Made by a program: the position numbers and the translations under genes. A stretch of DNA of 64,000 nucleotides from Sphingobium chungbukense (GTDB lineage Bacteria; Pseudomonadota; Alphaproteobacteria; Sphingomonadales; Sphingomonadaceae), in contig NZ_LBIC01000006.1 of assembly GCF_001005725.1 (NCBI RefSeq), forward strand, positions 279,624 through 343,623, in the 5' to 3' direction. Below are positions 35,855 through 44,336 of the stretch, one piece after another (the stretch's first letter is position 1; every line of letters begins with the position of its first letter). The notes below the pieces were generated by a model, which had not been told where the DNA came from, made no database searches, and saw only the letters and a list, made by a program, of their open reading frames with translations.

Positions 35855-36882
35855 GAAAAGAGGCTCCTTTCATACCATGGGCGGCTGCGCTTCACGATCG
35901 CGACCACGGAGAGCATCACCGGCACCTCGACCAGCACGCCGACGACCGTCGCAAGCGCCGCTCCGGAGTTGAGGCCGAAGAGCGAGATGGCCGCCGCGAC
36001 GGCGAGTTCGAAGAAGTTGGAAGCGCCGATCAGTGCGGCGGGCGCGGCAACGCACCAGGCGACACCCAGTCGGCGCGACAGCCAATAGGCAATGCCGGCA
36101 TTGAGATAGACCTGGATCAGGATGGGCACGGCGATGAGGGCGATGACGATCGGCTGCGTTACGATCTGCCCGCCCTGAAAGCCGAAGAGCAGGACCAGCG
36201 TGGCCAGCAGCGCCACGAGCGAGACCGGCCCGAGACCGGCGAGAAGCCGATCCACCGCGGCCTGGCCACCCGAGGCGAGAAGCGTCCGGCGAATGGCCTG
36301 CGCCACGATGACCGGCACCACGATGTACAGCCCGACCGAAAGCAGCAGCGTGTCCCATGGCACGGTGACGGAAGCCACGCCCAGCAGCAGGGCAACCAGG
36401 GGCGCGAACAGGAAGACCATCAACAGGTCGTTCAGGGCAACCTGACTGAGCGTGTAGTTCGGCTCGCCGTCGCACAGGTTCGACCAGACGAAAACCATGG
36501 CCGTGCAGGGTGCGGCGGCCAGCAGGATCAGGCCGGCGATATAGGACTGGATCTGATCGGCCGGCAGCAACGGCGCGAAGAGCCAGCCGAGAAAGAGCGT
36601 ACCCAGCGCAGCCATCGAGAATGGCTTGACGCCCCAGTTGACGAACAGCGTCACGCCCACGCCTCGCCAGTGCCGGCGAACCGAACCGAGCGCGCCGAAA
36701 TCGATCTTCAGCAGCATGGGCACGATCATCAGCCAGATGAGCGCGGCCACGACGAGGTTCACCTGCGCCATTTCGGCTGATGCGATCGCGGCGAAGGCGC
36801 CGGGGACGGCCTGCCCGAGAAGGATTCCGACAAGAATGCAGAGCCCGACCCAGAGCGAGAGATAGCGTTCGAAAGTCCCCAT
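35851..36882 (-). CDS. acr3: Acr3 arsenite efflux transporter
   Basis: A 343-residue, ten-helix membrane protein of the ACR3 family. It has the start [20 protein letters not shown], the conserved cysteine in [17 protein letters not shown] and the proline-rich [11 protein letters not shown]. It exports arsenite using the proton gradient. The start at 36882 lies one base after the arsC stop, so translation is coupled; an in-frame start at 36909 would fall inside arsC. Confidence 0.94.
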   Translation of the reverse strand: MGTFERYLSLWVGLCILVGILLGQAVPGAFAAIASAEMAQVNLVVAALIWLMIVPMLLKIDFGALGSVRRHWRGVGVTLFVNWGVKPFSMAALGTLFLGWLFAPLLPADQIQSYIAGLILLAAAPCTAMVFVWSNLCDGEPNYTLSQVALNDLLMVFLFAPLVALLLGVASVTVPWDTLLLSVGLYIVVPVIVAQAIRRTLLASGGQAAVDRLLAGLGPVSLVALLATLVLLFGFQGGQIVTQPIVIALIAVPILIQVYLNAGIAYWLSRRLGVAWCVAAPAALIGASNFFELAVAAAISLFGLNSGAALATVVGVLVEVPVMLSVVAIVKRSRPWYERSLFS

Positions 36883-36883
36883 G

Positions 36884-37309
36884 TCAGCGCACGCGCCGTC
36901 CGGCCGCATCTATCACCAATTCGCCATCTTCCTTGGCGAAGGGCCCACGCTGCGCATCGGGCAGAATGTCGAGCACGGTCTCGGACGGGCGGCACAACCG
37001 AACGCCGAGCGGCGTGGCCACCAATGGGCGGTTGATGAGGATCGGATGCGCCATCATGGCGTCCAGAAGCGCATCATCGCTCAGGCTGGCATCGCCAAGG
37101 CCCAGTTCGGCAAAGGGCGTCCCCTTCTCGCGGAGCAAGGCGCGCGGCGTCAGGCCCGCACGCTCGATCATCTCGGCGAGCAGCGCCCGCGTCGGCGGGC
37201 ATTTCAGATATTCGATGATATGCGGCTCGATGCCCGAATTGCGGATGAGCGCAAGCGTGTTGCGCGACGTCCCGCAGCCGGGATTATGATAGATCACGAT
37301 AACGTTCAT
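36884..37309 (-). CDS. arsC: ArsC arsenate reductase (glutaredoxin-coupled)
   Basis: A 141-residue ArsC/Spx-fold reductase. The catalytic Cys is in IYHNPGCGTSRNTLALIR, and the three arginine positions near FLxxPPT (YLKCPPTRALL), in HPILINRPLVATPLG and in VRLCRPSETVLDIL are present. It reduces arsenate to arsenite using glutathione and glutaredoxin. ATG 37309 matches the family start; the frame is open to 37357. Gap to arsR is 11 bases. Confidence 0.94.
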   Translation of the reverse strand: MNVIVIYHNPGCGTSRNTLALIRNSGIEPHIIEYLKCPPTRALLAEMIERAGLTPRALLREKGTPFAELGLGDASLSDDALLDAMMAHPILINRPLVATPLGVRLCRPSETVLDILPDAQRGPFAKEDGELVIDAAGRRVR

Positions 37310-37320
37310 GCCCCGATCCT

Positions 37321-37650
37321 TCAACAGCAAGTGAGTTCGGCGAGCAACGGCTCGCACAGTTCGGCGCGTCCCTGACAGCAGTCCTTTGCCAGGAAGAGCA
37401 TCAGTTCGCGCAACGTGTCGATATTGGCGCGCTGGATCTGCTGGCGCCCCCGCTTTTCCGAGACGACCAACCCGGCCTTCGCCATGACCGCCAGTTGGGT
37501 GGAGAAGGTACTCTGGCTGAGATCGCTCGCCTCAACGAGTTGCCCGGTCGACAGCCCTTCGGGCTCGCATTGGATGAGGAGGCGGTACGTCGCCAGTCGC
37601 GTGGGGTGCGAAAGAGCCGCCAGGACGGTGAGTGCGGTGTCGAACTTCAT
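37321..37650 (-). CDS. arsR: ArsR arsenite-responsive repressor
   Basis: A 109-residue winged helix repressor with recognition segment STGQLVEASDLSQSTFSTQLA. It has C-terminal cysteines Cys91, Cys92 and Cys99 (KDCCQGRAELCEP) plus a final Cys-Cys. A CC-x6-C arrangement near the C-terminus is the arsenite site of the Acidithiobacillus-type ArsR, unlike the ELCVCDL site of E. coli. I chose the ATG at 37650 (MKFDTALTVLAALSHPTRLA) by family start. Short ATCGG/CCGAT repeats just upstream may be its operator. Confidence 0.9.
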   Translation of the reverse strand: MKFDTALTVLAALSHPTRLATYRLLIQCEPEGLSTGQLVEASDLSQSTFSTQLAVMAKAGLVVSEKRGRQQIQRANIDTLRELMLFLAKDCCQGRAELCEPLLAELTCC

Positions 37651-37653
37651 CCA

Positions 37654-37672
37654 TCGGAGATAACCGATATGA
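37654..37672. promoter_or_regulatory. Possible ars operator
   Basis: ATCGG-N6-CCGAT lies immediately upstream of the arsR start, and a second ATCG-N7-CGAT pair follows a few tens of bases further on (about 37693-37707). These arms are short and could be chance, but the position fits an autoregulatory ArsR site. Confidence 0.3.
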
Positions 37673-37724
37673 TGGTCGCGCGTCAATGATTCATCGGAAA
37701 TATACGATGTTTTCTGGCGGATTG

Positions 37725-38254
37725 ACGACTGACGGCCCGGACCTGTTTTCGACTAACGGAGGAACGCCGCTGCATGAGCTTACAACGGTTGTTGCCGTGA
37801 CCGATCCCGACCAGGGGCCGCGCGGGCTATCCACTTTCGTCGTGCCGGTGGGTACGCCTGGCTTCTCGATCGGTTCCCCCGGGAGGAAGATCGGCTGGCG
37901 CATCGCCGATTCGGTCGAATTGTTTTTCGACAATTGCCGCGTGCCGGCATCGGCCATGGTCGGCCAGCGCGGCGAAGGCCTCAGGCAGATTCTGACGACG
38001 CTTAGTATCGGGCGGATGCGGATCGGCCCTTCCGGGTAGACAGTTCCGCCGCCAAATTGTTCGCCAGCGAATTGGCCGGACGCGCCGCCGACATGGCCGT
38101 CCAGGTCCACGGCGGCTATGGGATTTTCGAGGAATATCCCGTGTCCGGCTTGTTGGGTGAAGCCAAGGTTCTTGCCATGGTGGAGGGAACTTCCGAGGTT
38201 CAGCGCAGTATTATCGCACGCGAACGGCTCAACGACCATTCGGCATATTTCTAA
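37725..38254 (+). pseudogene. Acyl-CoA dehydrogenase, doubly truncated
   Basis: The first fragment (frame ending at a TAG, 38037-38039) reads LFSTNGG..TTVVAVTDPDQGPRGLSTFVVP..GFSIG..GWRIADSVELFFDNCRVPASAMVGQRGEG, the middle beta-barrel domain of an acyl-CoA dehydrogenase. The second fragment, in another frame from about 38039, reads DSSAAKLFASELAGRAADMAVQVHGGYGIFEEYPVSG..EGTSEVQRSIIAREL-like, the C-terminal helical end with the usual GG and EGTSEVQ motifs. The N-terminal domain and some 80-100 residues around the catalytic region are gone. The gene is dead; its lost 5' end abuts the ars operon. Confidence 0.85.
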
Positions 38255-38270
38255 AATGAGGAGATAGGCG

Positions 38271-39173
38271 ATGGAAAAGCCTACTAGCTTCGACACATAT
38301 CGTCTCGGTGACATCACCGTCACCCGGATACCGGAATTATCCCTTGAGGATTTTCCGGCCGCGGTCGTCATCCCCGAATGGGATCCGGATATCCTCGTCC
38401 GCCATCCGGACTGGATCACCCCCGGTTCGATGGATCCGGCCCGGAAGAACCTGTACATGCAAGTGCATAGCTGGCTGGTCCGAACGCCACGCTGGACGAT
38501 CCTGATCGACACCGGGGTAGGCAACGACAAACCGCGCCCCTTCACTCCCGGCTTCGACCGTCTCAGCACGCCGTTCCTCGAACGCCTGGCGAAAGCCGGC
38601 GCCCAGCCCGAGGATATCGATTATGTGTTGATGACTCATCTGCACGTGGATCACGTGGGATGGAACACGCGTCTGGAAGGCGGCCGCTGGGTGCCGACCT
38701 TCCCCAACGCGCGCTATCTGTTCTCAGGCCGGGAACTGCAATATTTCACCGATGAGCGTCATCATAATGATCGCAACAAGACCAGCTTCATCGTCCAGCG
38801 TGACAGCGTGCTTCCGCTGGTAGACGCCGGGGTTGCCGAACTGATCGAGGTCGACGGCTCGGAGGTGCTGGAAGGTTTCGCCTTCCAGCCTACGCCGGGC
38901 CACAGCATCGATCATGCATCGATCACGGTCACTTCACGCGGCGAGACGGCGATCTTTCCGGGCGATACGCTGCATCACCCTATTCAGATATTCAAGCCCG
39001 AGTGGAATTCGATGTTCGATGCGTTCGAGGATGAAGCCAGGACGGCGCGCAAATGGGTGCTCGATTATGCGGCAAATGAGAATGCGCGCCTGTTCAGCAC
39101 CCATTTCCCGGAAAGCGCGGTCGGCGAGGTCCGACGCAGGGGCGACGGAGGTTTTGAATGGCAGTTCGTTTGA
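38271..39173 (+). CDS. MBL-fold metallo-hydrolase (cytoplasmic)
   Basis: A 300-residue metallo-beta-lactamase-fold hydrolase with HLHVDHVGWN metal motif, TPGHSIDHASI and FPGDTLHHPIQI. Length and order match the lactonase-like group (AhlD/MlhB related). GAGGAG lies 8 bases before the ATG. No signal peptide, so it should be cytoplasmic. It overlaps the next hydrolase gene by 16 bases. Substrate unknown; lactone or ester hydrolysis is the usual activity. Confidence 0.88.
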   Translation: MEKPTSFDTYRLGDITVTRIPELSLEDFPAAVVIPEWDPDILVRHPDWITPGSMDPARKNLYMQVHSWLVRTPRWTILIDTGVGNDKPRPFTPGFDRLSTPFLERLAKAGAQPEDIDYVLMTHLHVDHVGWNTRLEGGRWVPTFPNARYLFSGRELQYFTDERHHNDRNKTSFIVQRDSVLPLVDAGVAELIEVDGSEVLEGFAFQPTPGHSIDHASITVTSRGETAIFPGDTLHHPIQIFKPEWNSMFDAFEDEARTARKWVLDYAANENARLFSTHFPESAVGEVRRRGDGGFEWQFV

Positions 39174-40111
39174 CCGCCTTGCTGGCAGCGGCGGGGCTTT
39201 CGCTGCTAGGCACGGCAGCCTCGGCCGAGAACGGACGGCAGATCGGCTATTACCGGGTCACGCTGGGCGATATGCGCATCACTGTCATTTCCGACGGCAC
39301 GGCGTTTCGCGACACAGTAAAATTGTTGACCCGGCTGGATGCGAAGCTGGTGGCGAAGATGCTGCACGATGCCTATCGTGAACAGCCGACCGAATTGTCG
39401 ATCAACGCCTTCCTGATCGAGACAGGCGGCAAGCGGATTCTGATCGACACGGGAGCGGGCGATCTGTTCAAGCCGCGTGATGGCGGGCGGCTGATCGAGA
39501 ATTTGAAAGCCGCAGGCTTCTCGCCTGATGATATCGACGCCGTTCTGATCACCCACATCCACGCCGATCATACCGGCGGGCTGGTGTTCAATGGCAAAAA
39601 GGTCTTCACCAGATCAAAAATCTACATACCCGAAGCTGACTATGCTTTTTGGATGGACGAAGACGCGGCAAAAAGGGCGGTCGAACCCCTGAAACATGTC
39701 TATGATCAGGCGCGCACATGCATCGGACCCTATATTCCGACTGGGCAGATCAGGACATTCGCATGGGGCGAGCAGTTATTCCCCGGCATCACCGCGCTCA
39801 AGGGCGCGGGCCACACGCCGGGCCACAGCTATTTCGCGTTGGAAAGCGCGGGGCAGAAGATGCTGATGGTCGGCGATACCGTGCATGTTGCAGAGGTCCA
39901 GTTCGCCCGGCCCGATGCGTCGGTCCAGTTTGACGTTGATCAGAAGGCGGCGACAGAACAGCGCAAGGCGCTGTTCGATGACGCGGCACGGCGGGGCTAT
40001 TGGCTCGCCTTTGATCATGTTTCCTTCCCCGGTATCGGTCATGTCCGGGCGGACGGGGACGGCTATGCATGGATACCGATCCCTTATGGAGTCAATGACC
40101 CGAAACGCTGA
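39158..40111 (+). CDS. MBL-fold metallo-hydrolase with signal peptide
   Basis: A 317-residue protein with an N-terminal export signal (MAVRLTALLAAAGLSLLGTA, likely cleaved after ASA). The metal motif HIHADHTGGL, KGAGHTPGHSYFAL, VGDTVHVAEVQF and a final His in AFDHVSFPGIGHV are seen. This form is common in the periplasm of proteobacteria. GGAGG lies before the ATG inside the end of the upstream gene. It is probably a partner of the cytoplasmic MBL hydrolase for one substrate class on two sides of the inner membrane (inference). Confidence 0.88.
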   Translation: MAVRLTALLAAAGLSLLGTAASAENGRQIGYYRVTLGDMRITVISDGTAFRDTVKLLTRLDAKLVAKMLHDAYREQPTELSINAFLIETGGKRILIDTGAGDLFKPRDGGRLIENLKAAGFSPDDIDAVLITHIHADHTGGLVFNGKKVFTRSKIYIPEADYAFWMDEDAAKRAVEPLKHVYDQARTCIGPYIPTGQIRTFAWGEQLFPGITALKGAGHTPGHSYFALESAGQKMLMVGDTVHVAEVQFARPDASVQFDVDQKAATEQRKALFDDAARRGYWLAFDHVSFPGIGHVRADGDGYAWIPIPYGVNDPKR

Positions 40112-40347
40112 TTCCACGGACGGGTTCTATCAAAGCAAAATCCACCGGATGTCAGGAGTGGAGTGTGCCCCAGGGTGGGCAAATGGGACCATAATGATTG
40201 GCCGTCACTCTGCCGCCGAAGGAGGGACATCTGCTGGTCGTTCAGTCGTACAGGTCGCTCATCTTCAGTCTCCTCGCGGAGGCTGATTCCGATCCGACTC
40301 CTCACATCCATAAGTTCTGACCCTGATCCTTCCCTCGGTCGACGCCA
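40112..40347. other. Non-coding stretch before the repeat
   Basis: About 240 bases after the exported MBL hydrolase gene. I see no gene, RNA or clear terminator; short open frames here have no recognisable content. Confidence 0.5.
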
Positions 40348-40454
40348 CTAGAGCGATTTCCAGTCAGATGGCATCATCTGACGGTTAAGAAATTGCGGCA
40401 AATAAAAGACTTAGAGCGGCCGATCTGATTCAATCAGATCGGAATCCGCTCTAG
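40348..40454. repeat. MITE-like palindromic repeat, about 107 bp
   Basis: It is bounded by CTAG at both ends with imperfect terminal inverted repeats TAGAGCGATTTCC and GGAATCCGCTCTA (11 of 13 pair). Inside are two perfect hairpins: GTCAGATG-GCAT-CATCTGAC (about 40363-40382) and CCGATCTGATT-C-AATCAGATCGG (about 40420-40442). I recall close relatives of this sequence as dispersed intergenic repeats in sphingomonads. The right end supplies the stop codon of the adjacent GAF-domain gene. Confidence 0.7.
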
Positions 40455-41803
40455 TCGTGCCTCATTTCCACCGAAGCAAGATCGGGCACAAGCAACCGCA
40501 ATTGACCCCGGCCGGTCTTGGCCAATCTGAGGGAGGTTTCCTTTTCGTCGAGACGCCGGCGAAGAAGGAGTAGTCGCGTTTCCAGATTATCCTTGAAATC
40601 CGGCATCCGGGCAGCCAGCGCGAGACGCAGCTCGCGATTGGAAAAGTCGATGCGTCTTTGATCCCTGTACCATTCGAGCATTTGCCTGAGAATCGCGCCG
40701 GCAATGCCCTTCACAACATAGGCGTCATCGACGAACACGCTGTCGTCGAAACGGTGGTGAACCACCCGGATCACGTCGGAATCTGTTGCGCAAGGCGTCG
40801 CGACAGCGTGATCCGGGGCCGGCTCCTGCCGCGCGGACGCCGCCAAACTCTCGGCCCCTCGCATCGCGCGTGCTGCGCTCGCGGCGAGCATTTCGAGCGC
40901 CGCCTCCTCGTCGGCTCCGAACGCGGCGGGGCGCTCGCTTTCCGTCAGTAACACCGCGACGACTTCATTATTGGTCAGGAGAGGTATCGCGATCTGGCTC
41001 CGCGCGCCGTCGAAGCTCGGTCTGGTGATATTGCGGGATCGGTCTTCATCGCCGCCATCGGTCGCCTTGATGGCATCGCCGAAGCGGCGGAACCGGCTCA
41101 TGTCGCTTACCTTGGCGATCTTGCCGGACGATACAGCGAGACCGATAAGCCCCTCGTTCGATGCGACTTCGGATCCGATGCCAGAGTTGTCGTAGCCCAG
41201 GCTGCCGATCGTGATCAGGCTGCCGCCGGTCGTATCGGGAGCTAGGATCTGGGCGTGCCGGCAATCCAGAAGGTGCCGAACATTCTGCAGCAGTTGCTCG
41301 ATTACTGCGCCCATATCCTCCTGCCGCTCGATGCTGCGCACTGCCGCCGCAAGCGCGGTCAGGCCGATGATGGGCTTTCCGGTCTCGGAACGGGTGGGGA
41401 CGAGCGGCGAAGGGATCATGCCGATCGCCTCCACGCGGAATATGTCCGCGCTTTTCAGCTTCATGACGTTCGCCATGCCGATCTGCGCGCTGCTTGCGGC
41501 CAGATGGCGCGCAATCCCTTCGAACAAGGGCCCGGAATCAAGCGAGCGCACGAAGCGGACGTCGAGCAGATACTCTTCCCCGGTGAAGCAATCGACGAGG
41601 ATCAGCGTCACCAGCGGATTGGCGCGAATGTTCGCCGCGGTCTTGGCAAAAAACTGGTTGGACAAGGCGACGTGATCGTCGTCCACCCGCACCACGTGCG
41701 AAAGATACGAGACGTTGGGTGTTCCATCGGCGGCGGCGGTCGCGATGATCGAGGGAATGACCCCGTCGAAGCAGGCCGAGAGGTCGGCGAGGCGGAGGGT
41801 CAT
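40451..41803 (-). CDS. Split-barrel flavin-binding (PNPOx-like) protein fused to GAF and C-terminal winged-helix-like domain
   Basis: A 450-residue multidomain protein. Residues about 1-150 are a pyridoxamine-phosphate-oxidase-like split barrel (IIATAAADGTPNVSYLSHVVRVDDDHVALSNQFF..NPLVTLILVD). About 180-340 are a GAF domain (LLQNVRHLLDCRHAQIL, IAIPLLTNNEVVAVLLTES). About 360-450 end in a compact helical unit (RQMLEWYRDQRRIDFSNREL, NLETRLLLLRRRLDEKE, TGRGQLRLLVPDL) that looks like a DNA-binding winged helix. It overlaps the small flavin-barrel gene by 4 bases. The stop codon lies in the palindromic repeat. I infer a redox- or flavin-sensing regulator; no experimental counterpart is known to me. 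Confidence 0.8.
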   Translation of the reverse strand: MTLRLADLSACFDGVIPSIIATAAADGTPNVSYLSHVVRVDDDHVALSNQFFAKTAANIRANPLVTLILVDCFTGEEYLLDVRFVRSLDSGPLFEGIARHLAASSAQIGMANVMKLKSADIFRVEAIGMIPSPLVPTRSETGKPIIGLTALAAAVRSIERQEDMGAVIEQLLQNVRHLLDCRHAQILAPDTTGGSLITIGSLGYDNSGIGSEVASNEGLIGLAVSSGKIAKVSDMSRFRRFGDAIKATDGGDEDRSRNITRPSFDGARSQIAIPLLTNNEVVAVLLTESERPAAFGADEEAALEMLAASAARAMRGAESLAASARQEPAPDHAVATPCATDSDVIRVVHHRFDDSVFVDDAYVVKGIAGAILRQMLEWYRDQRRIDFSNRELRLALAARMPDFKDNLETRLLLLRRRLDEKETSLRLAKTGRGQLRLLVPDLASVEMRHD

Positions 41804-42285
41804 AGCGTCGGCGCACCATTCGCAGCGTCGGCACGCATTCCAGCGTGCGGCCCGGGCGTCTGGACATAGCATTCCGCGACGGCGAGCATGGCCACACGCG
41901 CGTCGCGCGTCGTCATCCATTGCGGTATGATTCCCCGCGGCACGCCCAGCGCGGAGAGCGAAGCCGTCGCGTCCGCAATGAATGTTTCGGCTCGGGCCAG
42001 GTCTGCCGGGCCGGCTTCGCGCAGGTGCGTCCGGCCCTTGAACTGGTACGTGACGTAGTCGCACGGACTGACGAAGGTGGCGGCGAGCTTTCCGGTCTGC
42101 GCGACGGCGTTGGCAAGGGCAGAATAGTGCCAGGCCGACAGGATGATGCCGAGGGTCTCGCGATCGTCGCTCACCATGACTCCGATCCCACGCCCGGCAG
42201 CCGGACGACCGCTCGCATCGCTGCCGGCCAGGATGCACATCAACGGCCGGTGCAGAAATGCCACGATGGTATCGTCAAGCATCAT
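41800..42285 (-). CDS. Small FMN-binding split-barrel protein (PNPOx-like)
   Basis: A 161-residue protein. The pattern HRPLMCILAGSDASGRPAAGRGIGVMV, ETLGIILSAWHYSALANAVAQTGKLAATFVSPCDYVTYQFKG is that of a pyridoxamine-phosphate-oxidase-like flavin barrel; the part after 120 is helical. It may bind FMN or F420-like or heme cofactors. It is co-translated with the PNPOx-GAF protein (ATGA overlap) and divergent from the arylamine N-acetyltransferase. ATG 42285 or the adjacent 42282 start is possible. Confidence 0.72.
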   Translation of the reverse strand: MMLDDTIVAFLHRPLMCILAGSDASGRPAAGRGIGVMVSDDRETLGIILSAWHYSALANAVAQTGKLAATFVSPCDYVTYQFKGRTHLREAGPADLARAETFIADATASLSALGVPRGIIPQWMTTRDARVAMLAVAECYVQTPGPHAGMRADAANGAPTL

Positions 42286-42414
42286 CCGGCCTACTCCCTT
42301 CCGTTTCAGTCGCGCTTTAATATTCTTTTAGGAAACCGCCAACCTTTGCTCATCCTTTTAGGAAGCCAAGGACGCGGCATTTTTCTACATCCCTGTTATC
42401 GAGATGACCGGAGG

Positions 42415-43281
42415 ATGAATATCGTGGCCCTTTCCCTTCCCGATCCGCACGCCGCCGCCCGCGGCTTCGCTTTGACCGAAACACAGCTTAAGACCTATCT
42501 TGCCAGGATTGGCATCGACGGTCCGGTGACGATAGACCGTGAAGGCCTGACCCGGCTTCACCGCGCGCATCTCCTCACGGTCACCTGGGAAGCGATCGAC
42601 TGCTTCATGGGCTGGCCGGTATCGCTCGACCCTGCTGCGGCGCATGCCAAGATCGTCCACGGCGGTCGCGGAGGCTGGTGTTTCGAGATGAACGGCCTGT
42701 TCGGGGCCGCCCTACAGGCCCTCGGCTTTCAGGTGATGCGGTTGGCAGGTTGCGTCGATCTGCCCAAACTCGGAAGCGCGGCGATCGGCAATCACCTCAC
42801 GCTGCGCGTGGATCTGGAACGCCCCTATCTCGCGGAGGTGGGTGTCGCCGATGCACTGATCGATCCGGTGCCGATGGCACTTGGTGAAATCGAGCAGCGC
42901 GGTTTCGCCTTCCGCATCGACCTTGCCGAAGCCGGCTGGCTGCGTCTGCACAACCACGAACAGGGGATTGCGGGGACAATCGACCTGAAGCCCGATTATT
43001 GTGACGAAGCGGCCCTGCAACGGTCGATGGAGTGGCTTGTACATGACGTCGGCTCGCCTTTCAGAAATGCGCTTGCCGTTTTCCGGCATGTCGAGGATGG
43101 CTACTTCGCCCTGCAGAACGATGTGCTTCGGCGCGTCACTCCCGGCGGCGCCGAGAAAACCGTCGTCAGCGACGCCGATCATCTCGCCGAGCTGTTCGGC
43201 ACGGTCTTCGCCCTCAACGTGCCGCAAGTGCCGCAGATCTGGGACAAAGTCGTCGACGCGCGTCAGCGCTCGGTCGCGTGA
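42415..43281 (+). CDS. nat: Arylamine N-acetyltransferase
   Basis: A 288-residue NAT. The catalytic triad is recognisable: Cys in GGRGGWCFEMNGLFGAAL, His in GNHLTLRVDLE and Asp in AEVGVADALIDPVPM. It moves the acetyl group of acetyl-CoA to arylamines, hydrazines or hydroxylamines. GGAGG at 42410-42414 directly abuts the ATG at 42415, so a GTG at 42424 with proper spacing may be the real start. It is divergent from the flavin-barrel gene pair. A role in handling aromatic amines from xenobiotic breakdown is plausible. Confidence 0.92.
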   Translation: MNIVALSLPDPHAAARGFALTETQLKTYLARIGIDGPVTIDREGLTRLHRAHLLTVTWEAIDCFMGWPVSLDPAAAHAKIVHGGRGGWCFEMNGLFGAALQALGFQVMRLAGCVDLPKLGSAAIGNHLTLRVDLERPYLAEVGVADALIDPVPMALGEIEQRGFAFRIDLAEAGWLRLHNHEQGIAGTIDLKPDYCDEAALQRSMEWLVHDVGSPFRNALAVFRHVEDGYFALQNDVLRRVTPGGAEKTVVSDADHLAELFGTVFALNVPQVPQIWDKVVDARQRSVA

Positions 43282-43749
43282 TCCACTTTTGCAGCAATGC
43301 AGAAAGGTCGTGAAACGCCTTCCTGCTATGCGACCCGAACGTCCAATTTTGGGGCGCGCCGCTGTCGTTGGCGCCACGGGGGCCTTGCCGCGGTCATGAC
43401 ACGGCCGCTATCTGGAGACCGGAAACACGTCGCTGAACAACGAAGAAGGGGCGACAGGGGCTCAATGACTGCGGTTTGCGCGACGGTTACGGCGGTCGCC
43501 GTCGCCCGCGAGCGCGCGACATTTGTCTGGCATTGGTCGGGAGGTGCCGATCAGGGCCTGGAGACCCCGCTATCGGCAAGGCTGGAGGCGGCGGAGCGCC
43601 GCCCACACCATCACGACGATCCTTATTCGAGGGCGGGCATTATGTCCAATGTTCATCGCCGTTTTCTTGAGATATCACAAAATAGAATCCGACCTTGAAG
43701 ACGATAATATCAATAGATATTTTTCTTATTAACGGGACATATTAAAATA
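43282..43749. other. Intergenic region turning AT-rich
   Basis: 468 bases after the NAT gene. The first 390 are GC-rich with only unconvincing open frames. From about 43670 the base composition switches to strongly AT-rich, probably the edge of a foreign insert. I recognise nothing else. Confidence 0.5.
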
Positions 43750-43980
43750 ATGAATTTTATTCCCATTGCTTTGATAACATTCAAGATTGTTGTACTCGGT
43801 ACTGGTATGTTGTTCGCCATCAAGTGGCATTACGATCAGGATAAAAAGACACAGAAGGGTGAAGTGTTAATCACTGTTAGCAAGATAACTGCTATCTTAT
43901 TGCTATCGCTCCTGGGCCTGCTGTTCGTCACATTCACCCTTGCCAGGATGCTCGGCCTGGACTTGACATTGCCACGATAG
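43750..43980 (+). CDS. Small hypothetical membrane protein
   Basis: A 76-residue protein with two predicted membrane helices (about 3-24, FIPIALITFKIVVLGTGMLF; and about 46-68, ITAILLLSLLGLLFVTFTLA) joined by a charged loop (KWHYDQDKKTQKGE). Codon use is AT-rich, unlike nearly everything around it, which suggests horizontal gain. No good ribosome site precedes the ATG. I do not recognise the family. Coding status is supported by the helix-loop-helix pattern only. Confidence 0.5.
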   Translation: MNFIPIALITFKIVVLGTGMLFAIKWHYDQDKKTQKGEVLITVSKITAILLLSLLGLLFVTFTLARMLGLDLTLPR

Positions 43981-44336
43981 AAGACGTCCTTTGCAAGGAA
44001 TGAGGAAATTTTCAATTTAATTTCCGGTATATATTTATAATTACTCGATGATAGGGGCCTGAAAGCCTGATCGCGTCACTGGAGCCGACCTTCCGACGGG
44101 GGGAAGAGACGTAATCGGACCGGGCAGCTGGTGCCGTTATGATGTCCGACGAAGCCGCCGTTCGCGACGAATATTCGCCGACGTCGCGAACGAGCGGATT
44201 TCGTATGGCATCTGAATGAGATGGCGGTGCACATACCATAAGAACACCGTCCATCTGCGTGACCTACCTCTATAGAATTGCTGCCTTCAGCCGACCGGCA
44301 GCGTCCGATTGCTCCGGCACGTCTTTCGGTTCAACA
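43981..44336. other. Intergenic region at 3' end of TonB gene
   Basis: The first 60 bases continue the AT-rich island; the rest is mixed. A GCTGCC/GGCAGC hairpin just past the TonB stop (about 44279-44303) could aid termination of the minus-strand transcript. Open frames here show no recognisable content. Confidence 0.4.

Noticed and set aside
43297..43698. Overlapping plus-strand frames after the N-acetyltransferase gene
   Set aside because: Three frames are open at once, Arg/His-rich, with no ribosome site or family features.
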